Assembly: GCA_031262225.1 (NCBI GenBank)
Contig: JAISIC010000072.1
Location: forward strand, 1 to 39,179
DNA length: 39,179 nt
DNA from: Ruminococcus sp.
GTDB lineage: Bacteria; Bacillota; Clostridia; Oscillospirales; Ruminococcaceae
Reading direction: 5' to 3'
The notes under the pieces were generated by a model that was not told the origin of the DNA, searched no databases, and worked only from the letters and a program-made list of their open reading frames with translations. Both the position numbers and the translations under genes were made by a program. The stretch's first letter is position 1; every line of letters begins with the position of its first letter. This document shows, piece by piece, positions 26,491 through 34,880 of this stretch.

Positions 26491-28316
26491 GAGGTTTTAT
26501 GAATATTTTTTAATCGCCTTTTCCTGCTTAAAATCACCGTAAACCCCGAAAGTAACATGATAACAACCGCCGCTCTGTCCATGTCGTAATTGCCTGTGTC
26601 CGGAATTTCGGTAATAGGTTGCGTTGTTTTTTCGGGGAGATATTCTGTATAAAATACCTCTTCAATTTCGTCGAACGGTCTGTAAAAGTTATCTAAAAGA
26701 AACCAATGAAAATCCGGTGCGTTAAATACACCCTCCGTCTCGAGTGTATGCCGCATTTCAAAAATTTTTACCGGATAATAAACATAGGTGAGCATCGTAA
26801 CAGTCTCCGAGCGTACGTCACTTCTGCTATTTTCAAAATACTGCGGGTCTATTGTCACGTATCCCAAGACGTCTTTATAAAAGTCATAAAACTCGTCATC
26901 ATTCCAGTCATAGTATTTTACGCCGATTTCAACAAGACCTGCATAAACCCTGTCTAAAAGATGCTGTGCTATTATGTAGTCTCCGACTTTTTCGTTATCG
27001 ACAGCGGCACCGAGAGTTGCCGACGCAATATACTCCGCCCACGCTTCGGAAGTCCTTGAATTACCGCTTTCATTCCCTAAATGAGGATTTTCAAACAGCT
27101 CCGAAAAGATGTAATAGAAGTAGTAATGCCCGGGATAACCCTCGTGTGCTATGAGCTCGTAACTCTTCAACCCCGGGGTTGCACTTTCTTCATGTGTGAT
27201 AAATATCATACGGTCCGAGCTATCGAGTTTTTGCGGAAAGAGAACGCCATCCGCCCCGAGAATCATAAGATAACGCGGCAAAATCTTAAAAATCGGTTCG
27301 GGGGAATTTTGATAAGGCAGATCGGCATCATACATCTCCCTGACCCTTTGCATATATTCCTCCGGCGTTAATTCTAAAAGATTCGCCGTCGCAAGGGCTT
27401 CCGCGTTTTCGGGGTTAGTTTCAAACTCCCATATATAGCCACGCAGTGCACCCATGGCTTTTACCAAATAATCATAAATTTCATCAATACTGCTGTCGGT
27501 GGTCAAAGCCTCCTGAACCTCTTTTGCATACTGTTCGGGATTTACGATATAGACAGCGGCATCGTTATCGTCGGTGGGAATAGCCTCTTCAAGCATTGTT
27601 TTGATCCTTAAAACTGTCGGGATAAAGTTTTCTTCATAAGAGGCTTCTGCACGCGAAAGCAGCACGTCCTTATCGCCTCCGTAAAGCCCGATATTTTCCT
27701 TGAGATGAGCAAGGACAGGCTTGTTCGGATCAGAAGCCATCTGTACACAAACATCTGCATAAAGTGCAAATTGATTGGAATCAAAATCACCCAGATTTTT
27801 CTCAATTTCATCAGCCAATGTGTCATAATCTTCAAGGATTGCGACATAGCTTTCAAAATGCAGGTCGGTAGTGAAATCGGTTAAATACATTAACTCCGGT
27901 GCTTCAATTATTGTATCTAACTTAGGGCGATACCTCATACCTTCAAAACCGGGTGCTGATGCTCCCCTTTTTTCTATTAAGGCACTGCATGCGTTTGCGA
28001 GCGGTTCGGGCATTTGCGAACTGTCAAGCGACTTCATTTCATCCAAAATTTGATTCAGTCTGTCGGCATATTCCTCAAATGGTTTGGGGTAGTCAGACAT
28101 AAACCCGTCGAAGGAGGAATCAATGCCATATGCGACAGGGTCTTCAAACCAAAAAAGTTGTTCATGTGTCGGGGCTCCGATTGTATATTCGATAGCGACA
28201 AATTCGTCGTAAAGTTCATAAAACTTCGCTTCTGTGTCTGTTTCCGCCGTTATTTTTATTGACGGCATTAATAAAAAGCAGATAAAAACAGCGACAAAAA
28301 TTTTCAGTTTTTTCAT
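26487..28316 (-). CDS. DUF885 metallopeptidase-like exported protein with LPxTG-like anchor
   Basis: Exported protein of the DUF885 family, predicted gluzincin-like metal-dependent peptidases or carboxypeptidases. The signal peptide is residues 1-24. The putative zinc site HEGYPGH is at 391-397 (H391, E392, H397), with downstream SEAWAEYIA (E424 or E428) as likely third ligand. The body is otherwise helical. The C terminus has IPDTG at 571-575, a hydrophobic stretch (582-596) and the basic tail RKRRLKN. This is a typical sortase-signal layout with Ile replacing Leu of LPxTG, so covalent wall anchoring is likely. ATG 28316 follows GAGGT. It has its own consensus promoter, divergent from the TIR/RyR operon. 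Confidence 0.87.
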   Translation of the reverse strand: MKKLKIFVAVFICFLLMPSIKITAETDTEAKFYELYDEFVAIEYTIGAPTHEQLFWFEDPVAYGIDSSFDGFMSDYPKPFEEYADRLNQILDEMKSLDSSQMPEPLANACSALIEKRGASAPGFEGMRYRPKLDTIIEAPELMYLTDFTTDLHFESYVAILEDYDTLADEIEKNLGDFDSNQFALYADVCVQMASDPNKPVLAHLKENIGLYGGDKDVLLSRAEASYEENFIPTVLRIKTMLEEAIPTDDNDAAVYIVNPEQYAKEVQEALTTDSSIDEIYDYLVKAMGALRGYIWEFETNPENAEALATANLLELTPEEYMQRVREMYDADLPYQNSPEPIFKILPRYLMILGADGVLFPQKLDSSDRMIFITHEESATPGLKSYELIAHEGYPGHYYFYYIFSELFENPHLGNESGNSRTSEAWAEYIASATLGAAVDNEKVGDYIIAQHLLDRVYAGLVEIGVKYYDWNDDEFYDFYKDVLGYVTIDPQYFENSRSDVRSETVTMLTYVYYPVKIFEMRHTLETEGVFNAPDFHWFLLDNFYRPFDEIEEVFYTEYLPEKTTQPITEIPDTGNYDMDRAAVVIMLLSGFTVILSRKRRLKNIHKTS

Positions 28317-28357
28317 TTTTTTACCTCGCGGTTCTTGCAGATAAATATAATAAAACC

Positions 28358-28386
28358 ATTATAGCACGATCAGGCTCCTTTGTCAA
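28358..28386 (-). promoter_or_regulatory. Consensus promoter of the DUF885 gene
   Basis: On the minus strand TTGACA (28386-28381), 17 bp, TATAAT (28363-28358), a perfect 12/12 match. A leader of about 35 nt precedes the start codon. Confidence 0.83.
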
Positions 28387-28420
28387 TATATAACCTCCGG
28401 TTTGAGAATGAAACACCCCC

Positions 28421-28449
28421 TTGACAAATCACGGAAGCAATGATATAAT
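28421..28449 (+). promoter_or_regulatory. Consensus promoter of the STAND/TIR/RyR operon
   Basis: TTGACA (28421-28426), exactly 17 bp, TATAAT (28444-28449). Initiation is expected near 28456, followed by the ribosome site GGGAGGT (about 28474-28480) and ATG 28487. No operator-like palindrome is obvious in the 34 bp between this and the divergent promoter, so transcription may be strong and constitutive. Confidence 0.85.
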
Positions 28450-28486
28450 ATGAAAAAATCGTGTCTTTTTTCGGGAGGTATTTTCC

Positions 28487-31400
28487 ATGCGGTGGGAAAA
28501 CGTATATATCTTTATTTCAAGCACATTCAACGATATGCACGCAGAGCGGGATTATCTTGTTAAGAGCGTGTTCCCGGCGTTATCCGAATGGTGCGAAGCA
28601 CACAGACTTCGCCTGATTGACATTGATCTCAGATGGGGTGTGACCGCTGCCGATTCCGAAGCAAAAAACACCGTGCGAGCTTGCCTTCGCAACATAGACG
28701 AGTGCCGCCCGTTCTTCCTCTGTTTCATGGGGCAGAGGCGCGGCTGGATTCCGAACCCCGACGATATAGGTGAGGATACCTATAATCTTTTCCCGAACCT
28801 CAAAGGAAAGCGTTATGCGGGCGAAGCATCCGTGACCGAGATGGAGATCCTTCATGCGCTTATAGATCCCTTGCATAACGGCGTTTTAAGGGGTACAAAG
28901 GACGACAACCGCAGCGGACAGGCGGTTGAACACGCCTTCTTCTACCTGCGTGAGCCGGGATATCTTGATAAAATGCCCCATTCGGATTTACGTGCTGTCT
29001 ATACGAACGAATCCGAACGTGATAAAGAAACCGCCGATAAGGAACTGACGCGTTGGCGTGAAGAAGAAATTCCGCGAACAGGGCGTCCTGTATATACATA
29101 TACTGCCGGCTGGCATATGGATGAAAGCACACCGGAAATCGCTTTGCCTGTTTGCGTTCCGACCACTTCGCCCAAAGACAGCGGCTCATGGCGGCAAGCT
29201 TTTATCGGATGGCAAAAACGTTGGGCGGCTGTTGGTGTAAAGGTTGATGAAAGCGGCGAGATAAAAGGCTCAGAGCTTGTTAAGGCGAATGAATATAACA
29301 AAGCTTTCACCCATGGAAGGCTCGGCGGCTTTGAAGCTGATACCCGCCCCCTGTCGGAGCTTATTATAAAGCAACTAAAGGAAGCAATTTCCAAACGCTT
29401 CCCCGAACATATGGCTCCTGACGAACTGACGCCGCTTCAAAAGGAACTTGATCAACAAGCACAGTTTCAGCGCCTTGCCGGTGACGGTTTCATTGAACGC
29501 ACAGGCGATTTTGACGCACTTTATGAATATATAAACGGTGATGAAAAACGCCCGTTCGCTCTGACAGCATTTGCCGGCATGGGCAAGACAAGTTTACTTG
29601 CACATTTCATCGACACATATTCGACCGAAAACGGCGAAAGTCTTCATTTTCGTTTTATCGGCGGCAGCGACGGTTCTGTAAGCACCGAGCGTTTAATCCG
29701 TTCCCTGCTTGACGAGCTTAAAGAAGCAGGGAAGATCGAGAGCGAAATCCCCGCAAATGCGATCGATATGATGAATAAACTGCCTGATTTCTTAGCCGAG
29801 GCGGGAAAAATCGGCAAAACCGTTATTATTATTGACGCGCTCAATCAGCTTGAATCCGGCATGGAAGATCTATACTGGATTCCGTCCGATTTGCCGGAAA
29901 ATGTGAAACTGATCGTCAGTTTCAAACGCGGCGAGATAAACGCGGATGAATATTACAAGTTGCATGAAGATTCAGGCGATATGATTTTGCATACTGTCAA
30001 GCCTTTTGACAGCGAGGATGATCGCAAGGCACTTGTTGTCGCTTATCTTGAAACATATTTCAAGGAACTTGACGAGCCTCGTATACAGTCCCTCATAAAC
30101 TCGGAAGGTGCAGATAACCCGCTGTTTTTGAAGGCGGCGCTTTCGGAACTGCGTGTTTTCGGTGTGCATAACGACCTTACCGAGGTGATAAAAAACCGCT
30201 TCGGAAAAACCCCTGTGACAGCGTTTAATGCAATACTCGCCCGCATGGAGAGTGATGCCGCATATACGAGGCTCACCCCTGCCGTAATGTTACCCCATCT
30301 GTTCGGTTTTATTGCTCATAGCCGCTATGGTTTAAGCGTTGATGAGCTTGCGGAAATATCTGTACGCGAAAAATTAACCGACAATAAATCGGATGCCTTC
30401 GATGCGATTTATTTGATTATAAGACAGCTTCGCCCATTTCTTGCCCGACGTGACGGACGTGTTGATTTCTTTTACGAGAGTTTTAAAATTGCGGCAACAG
30501 AGCGGTATACAGGAGGTCACAAATACGCTCGTCAAAGCAAAGATTGGCATAAAACCCTTGCGAAGTTTTTTGAAACCCTTCCGCTATCAAACCGCCACAA
30601 GCTGATGGAACAGGCTTGGCAGTATGCAAGGGCGGAGATGGAAGATAAATATAAGGGCTTGCTTTATGATTATTGCTTCATTGATGCAAGGCTGAAAGAA
30701 TTTGGTGTCGGTGACCTGATTTCCGACTATGCCTATTCGGAAGACAAAGCCGTGAAGCTCCTTAGGGATTTTCATACCCTCTCGGAACATATCCTTGCCT
30801 TTGACCCTTCACAGCTTGCAAGTCAGCTTTGGGGGCGTATGGCGGATTTTGAGGACGATGATGTAAAAAGGCTTTTGAAACAAGCTGTTGATGTGAAAAA
30901 AGAACGTAAAGAAGTATGGCTTCGCCCTAAAAAGGCTTGTATGCCGAGCCCCGGCAGTGGGCTTGTTAGGATTTTGCAGTATACGAAAACCAAAACTTCC
31001 GCTTTTGATTTCGAAAATTTTATTCTCGTTCCGGATGGACACTCGATTTTATATATAGATCACGTGACAAGCAAACTTACCATGACGGATATAAGAACCG
31101 GAAAAACGCTGAAAACTTTCGGCATAGATGCAAAGCGTATAACAATCGATAAGAATGGAAGGCACATCGCTTTTGTAGACTCTGATAATAAGGTGGGGAT
31201 TTTCGATTTATCAACCGGTAAAATTCGTTATTTTAAGGATCAGCCTGTCTGTGATGGAGATATCTATATAGATTTCAACGGAAACATTGTTGCAGCACAA
31301 ATGGAAGATGACGACAACGATGTTATACAGATATGGGATACAGTCACACTTAAGTGTCTCGCTTCAATAAAGGAGCTCGTGGGCACGCTTTGTTTCAAAC

Positions 31401-33130
31401 TAACCGCAGACGGCACAAAGTTGATAACCGTTTATTCAGATGAACCCGTCAGCATCTGGGATACTGTAACAGGCGAATGTTTAAATAAATATGAAATAGC
31501 GTTTGAAAATTTATATTTTGACGAAAAGTCAGATGTTATATATGCACATAAAAAAGATCAACTGAAAAAAGATCACCTGATCGCATTCCGCCCTTCAACC
31601 GGCGAACAACTTTATTCAAAGCCCGATGATCTTTACGCGAATGAGAACATTTCTCCGGATTATAAATATATAGCAAGGGGTTTTTCAGGTATATCTCTAA
31701 TTGATACATCCACCGGTGAAAAACTTTTTACATTACCGAACTCAGTGGATTATAATAATAATATTATATCATTTTCACCTGACGGAAAAACCATTCTATG
31801 TGTATCCGGAAATTATAAAATTGGGTTATGGGATATAAATACTCGAGACTACATCGGCGGATTTTTAGGACACTCCGCATACGTAAATAAAGCATTAATG
31901 ACATCCGACGGAAGATATGTAGTCAGTTCCGCAAATGATAACACAATTAAAATATGGGATATGAACCATATTGCGCCAAATGGTGTTAAAAAGCCTCGCC
32001 CACTTGAACGCCTTGAAATGTTTGGTGATAAATATATTATCACAGACGAAGAGATAAATAAATTCTGGATGCCGCCTTATTCATTATATGCATATAATGC
32101 GTTAACTGTACAAAAGCATGAGTTTTTTCAATTCCAACAGCAAGCACAAAAAGGAAGACTCATACGTAAAATTGATTCCGATCCTGTAAGTGACCGAGTT
32201 TTGTTCAGTTATGGTGATTGGGTTGAAATCCGTACTTTAAGCAGCGGTGAGCTTATTTCTGAAATTTTAGCTCAACTACCTGCAGGAGATAAAAAAGCGA
32301 AATACAAATTTGAAAATGCTAAGCTTTTTGATAACGGGAATAAAGTCATTACAGTTTCTTATGAACAGGCGTTTGTCTACGATGCAAATACCGGCGAAAT
32401 ACTATATAGTTTCGAGACATTCGGTTCAAGATGGAAACTACTCAGTGACAGAAAAAGAATTCTCACACATAATGGCTACGCCTACAACACAAGGATATGG
32501 GATATATATACACAAAAAGAGATATTCCAATTTGATAAAATAAAAAAACATTATAGTCTTTTTGAAATCTTGCACGACGAATCTGCCATTATTATTTTTT
32601 CAGATGGGGAACTATCAAAATGGGATTTGACTACTGGTTTAGAGATGGATAAACCTGTTGTCGAATATGAAGCAATTATATCCGAACATAAAGATTTTTT
32701 ATCTAAAAATTATATTGCAAATGGTGGGTTTTTATTATCCCAACACTTGGATTACTTATGGATTTGGGGTGAGGGAAATATGCCCTTAATCGCATTAGTC
32801 AATTACAAGACAGGACGCACCATGACATATTTACATAATGAATTGATTTTTGAGCAAGTTGTATGCACGTCCGACAGCGAACATTTCGCCTGTCTCAACA
32901 AGGGTGAATTGTCATTTTTACAGCTTGAAAATATGGATTGGGACAATGCAGAGCTGATTCCGCTGATAACTCCCAAACCCATTCCTCCGAAAACCCCCAA
33001 ACCCATTCCTCCGAAAGCCCCGGAACCAATTCCCCCGAAAGCCCCTGAACCGCAACAACCGGAACCTCCTCAACCCACCCCAAAAGAAAAACCCAAAGGC
33101 TTCTTTGCGAAGCTTTTCGGGAAAAAATAA
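28487..33130 (+). CDS. DUF4062 / STAND (NACHT-like) NTPase / WD40 protein, 1547 aa
   Basis: Giant signal-transduction ATPase. Residues 1-125 are DUF4062, a TIR-like Rossmannoid domain: VYIFISSTFNDMHAERDYL, LIDIDLRWGVT and PFFLCFMGQRRGWIP are its hallmarks. A linker leads to a STAND/NACHT ATPase (about 335-620) with P-loop AFAGMGKTSLL (K367) and Walker B TVIIIDALNQLE (D450). A helical arm (about 620-830) follows, then WD40-type beta-propeller repeats (about 840-1490; clearest at GHSAYVNKA ... NTIKIWDM near 1127-1158). The C terminus has a PKPIPPKx repeat and an amphipathic basic tail KGFFAKLFGKK. The order matches animal TEP1/NPHP3/NWD1-type proteins and bacterial STAND immune sensors. The propeller would bind a trigger, the ATPase oligomerise, and DUF4062 act as effector. 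The role is inferred, not shown. Confidence 0.9.
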   Translation: MRWENVYIFISSTFNDMHAERDYLVKSVFPALSEWCEAHRLRLIDIDLRWGVTAADSEAKNTVRACLRNIDECRPFFLCFMGQRRGWIPNPDDIGEDTYNLFPNLKGKRYAGEASVTEMEILHALIDPLHNGVLRGTKDDNRSGQAVEHAFFYLREPGYLDKMPHSDLRAVYTNESERDKETADKELTRWREEEIPRTGRPVYTYTAGWHMDESTPEIALPVCVPTTSPKDSGSWRQAFIGWQKRWAAVGVKVDESGEIKGSELVKANEYNKAFTHGRLGGFEADTRPLSELIIKQLKEAISKRFPEHMAPDELTPLQKELDQQAQFQRLAGDGFIERTGDFDALYEYINGDEKRPFALTAFAGMGKTSLLAHFIDTYSTENGESLHFRFIGGSDGSVSTERLIRSLLDELKEAGKIESEIPANAIDMMNKLPDFLAEAGKIGKTVIIIDALNQLESGMEDLYWIPSDLPENVKLIVSFKRGEINADEYYKLHEDSGDMILHTVKPFDSEDDRKALVVAYLETYFKELDEPRIQSLINSEGADNPLFLKAALSELRVFGVHNDLTEVIKNRFGKTPVTAFNAILARMESDAAYTRLTPAVMLPHLFGFIAHSRYGLSVDELAEISVREKLTDNKSDAFDAIYLIIRQLRPFLARRDGRVDFFYESFKIAATERYTGGHKYARQSKDWHKTLAKFFETLPLSNRHKLMEQAWQYARAEMEDKYKGLLYDYCFIDARLKEFGVGDLISDYAYSEDKAVKLLRDFHTLSEHILAFDPSQLASQLWGRMADFEDDDVKRLLKQAVDVKKERKEVWLRPKKACMPSPGSGLVRILQYTKTKTSAFDFENFILVPDGHSILYIDHVTSKLTMTDIRTGKTLKTFGIDAKRITIDKNGRHIAFVDSDNKVGIFDLSTGKIRYFKDQPVCDGDIYIDFNGNIVAAQMEDDDNDVIQIWDTVTLKCLASIKELVGTLCFKLTADGTKLITVYSDEPVSIWDTVTGECLNKYEIAFENLYFDEKSDVIYAHKKDQLKKDHLIAFRPSTGEQLYSKPDDLYANENISPDYKYIARGFSGISLIDTSTGEKLFTLPNSVDYNNNIISFSPDGKTILCVSGNYKIGLWDINTRDYIGGFLGHSAYVNKALMTSDGRYVVSSANDNTIKIWDMNHIAPNGVKKPRPLERLEMFGDKYIITDEEINKFWMPPYSLYAYNALTVQKHEFFQFQQQAQKGRLIRKIDSDPVSDRVLFSYGDWVEIRTLSSGELISEILAQLPAGDKKAKYKFENAKLFDNGNKVITVSYEQAFVYDANTGEILYSFETFGSRWKLLSDRKRILTHNGYAYNTRIWDIYTQKEIFQFDKIKKHYSLFEILHDESAIIIFSDGELSKWDLTTGLEMDKPVVEYEAIISEHKDFLSKNYIANGGFLLSQHLDYLWIWGEGNMPLIALVNYKTGRTMTYLHNELIFEQVVCTSDSEHFACLNKGELSFLQLENMDWDNAELIPLITPKPIPPKTPKPIPPKAPEPIPPKAPEPQQPEPPQPTPKEKPKGFFAKLFGKK
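32972..33043 (+). repeat. Three 24-bp tandem repeats encoding PKPIPPKx
   Basis: Units at 32972-32995, 32996-33019 and 33020-33043 encode PKPIPPKT, PKPIPPKA and PEPIPPKA, followed by a degenerate fourth unit. The first two units differ by one base. They form a proline-rich spacer between the propeller and the C-terminal tail and are prone to copy-number change in frame. Confidence 0.85.
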
Positions 33131-33165
33131 ACAGATGAAAATAACCGAGCCGAAAGGAATAAAAA

Positions 33166-34854
33166 ATGGAACACACCGTTGAATATGTTAATCACTACTT
33201 TGAAGGCGATTTAGAGGGGACTTCCTATCTGCATGAAGCTTTGAAAGATTTTCTTGCTAAGGAGAATAAGGAAAACGCATTTGCCGTTTACACCGTTTTT
33301 TTCGATTGCTTCCGCATTAAGCTTGAGGGCGGCAGTTTTATCGACCTTCTTGACGCTCTGCTCGCTTACGAGGAACACTCTTCCGTGCTTCTTGAAAAGC
33401 AGCGGGATCACCTTGTTCACTCGGTCAATGTTTTCATTCTCGGGCTTTCAATCTATGCACAGAATGCACCCTTCCGCAAAGCCTTTGAGGACAAACTCTG
33501 CAAGCCTTATGACGGAGCACAGAGTTCGCCCGCCGCAGAGTTTTTATACCGTTGGGGTATGGCAGCTCTACTGCACGACATCGGCTATCCCATTGAGATT
33601 ATACATAACCAGTTCAAGTCGTTTATTTCATTTATCGGCAACACGGACGGCAAGAAGGGTGCCGACCCGTTTCTTGATTATTTCCATTTCGACACCTTCG
33701 ACAGCATCAGCGAGGTTTTATTCAAATCCGCCTTCACCAAAAAGTTTACCGATTCACTCCCCGCCGGCGTAGTGCCTGACCCGCTCAAACCTACACACCT
33801 TCTTGCGTATAATTTCCACTCCTCGCTCGGCGTTCCGTTTAATGCAGTCAGAGATGCTATAATAAAATTCCTTCCGTCTATGCAAAAAAACAGTTTCGTT
33901 GACCACGGTTATTACAGTGCTATTATACTGCTCAAATGGTATGGTTATCTGATACAGCGAAGCGGAATGTCTGCTGATGTTTTATATAACCCGATACTTG
34001 ACTCGGCAGGAGCGATATTTTTACATAACTATTACCGCAACGGATTGATGAAACCGCCGTTCTCTCTGGGTGTACTTTCGGTGACAAGTCACCCGATAGG
34101 CTTCCTTTTGATTCTGTGCGACGAGCTTCAGGAATGGAACCGCACTGCATATGGTTCAAAAGATAAAAAGAGGGTGCTTGCAGAGGCGAGCGAAATTGAA
34201 ATCGGGGACGGGTTACTCCGGCTTCATTACATAACCACAGGCGGCATTATGGACGAGAATTTCGGTGCAAATAAAGCGGCGTTTTTGCGGAATGTGCTAT
34301 CTATGTCCGATATATTCCCCGAAAAGGTTAAGATAACCCAAACAACCCAGTCGGATATTGAGATCAAAAGACCGGATAACATAACCCCGCGTCCGCTTCT
34401 TTCAAACCTTGAAGCGATGGCAAAAATGACCCACGATAACTATAATAAAAAGCGCGAAGCGGACGGACAACCTGTTGAGTATCCCACATGGGAGGAGCTG
34501 CCCGACACGCTCAAATATTCAAACGTCAGACAGGCACGCGGTGTGTTCGCAAAATTGACACTCTGCGGATTATTCGTTTCCGATGAGGAGCTCCCCGAAA
34601 GAGAAGAAGTTATGGGATTCACGCCGGAACAGATTGAGATGCTGGCACTTGAAGAACACGACAAATGGATGTCCGAGAGGCTTGCCAACGGTTGGACACT
34701 GGGAGCAAAACGAGATGCCGTGGCAAAAACAACGCCGTACCTCATCCCCTATGCCTCTTTAACAGAGGAAATCAAAGACTACGACCGCGACGCCGTGCGA
34801 AACGTCTTCCCGATGCTCGCGGAGCTTGGACTGCGGGTGTATAGAACCGCTTAA
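33166..34854 (+). CDS. HD phosphohydrolase - RyR domain fusion protein
   Basis: A two-domain cytosolic protein. The N-terminal domain (about 75-330) is a metal-dependent HD phosphohydrolase: candidate ligands are H82 or H85 (RDHLVHSVNVF), H137-D138 (ALLHDIGYPIE), H247 (DHGYYSA), H288 (IFLHNYY) and D319 (CDELQEWNR). The C-terminal domain (about 420-562) is a RyR (ryanodine receptor) domain: SNVRQA, EEHDKWMSERLANGWTLG, PYLIPYASL and GLRVYR match the bacterial family. HD enzymes hydrolyse nucleotides or cyclic nucleotides, and RyR domains are proposed ligand sensors, so this may be a ligand-gated nucleotidase or a signal-degrading off-switch. ATG 33166 follows AAAGGA, 35 bp after the STAND gene. 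The activity is not proven. Confidence 0.85.
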   Translation: MEHTVEYVNHYFEGDLEGTSYLHEALKDFLAKENKENAFAVYTVFFDCFRIKLEGGSFIDLLDALLAYEEHSSVLLEKQRDHLVHSVNVFILGLSIYAQNAPFRKAFEDKLCKPYDGAQSSPAAEFLYRWGMAALLHDIGYPIEIIHNQFKSFISFIGNTDGKKGADPFLDYFHFDTFDSISEVLFKSAFTKKFTDSLPAGVVPDPLKPTHLLAYNFHSSLGVPFNAVRDAIIKFLPSMQKNSFVDHGYYSAIILLKWYGYLIQRSGMSADVLYNPILDSAGAIFLHNYYRNGLMKPPFSLGVLSVTSHPIGFLLILCDELQEWNRTAYGSKDKKRVLAEASEIEIGDGLLRLHYITTGGIMDENFGANKAAFLRNVLSMSDIFPEKVKITQTTQSDIEIKRPDNITPRPLLSNLEAMAKMTHDNYNKKREADGQPVEYPTWEELPDTLKYSNVRQARGVFAKLTLCGLFVSDEELPEREEVMGFTPEQIEMLALEEHDKWMSERLANGWTLGAKRDAVAKTTPYLIPYASLTEEIKDYDRDAVRNVFPMLAELGLRVYRTA

Positions 34855-34880
34855 CCTTCTGATAAAAAACGAGGATACAT

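Noticed and set aside
32972-33067. Tandem repeats as a possible CRISPR or regulatory array
   Set aside because: Units are contiguous 24-mers without spacers, in frame inside a coding sequence, encoding a proline linker.
28487-33130. Classification as one of the known Avs1-Avs5 proteins
   Set aside because: The C-terminal sensor is a WD40-type propeller rather than the TPR-like arrays of those proteins, and the head is DUF4062. STAND-type immunity remains likely, but the named types do not fit.
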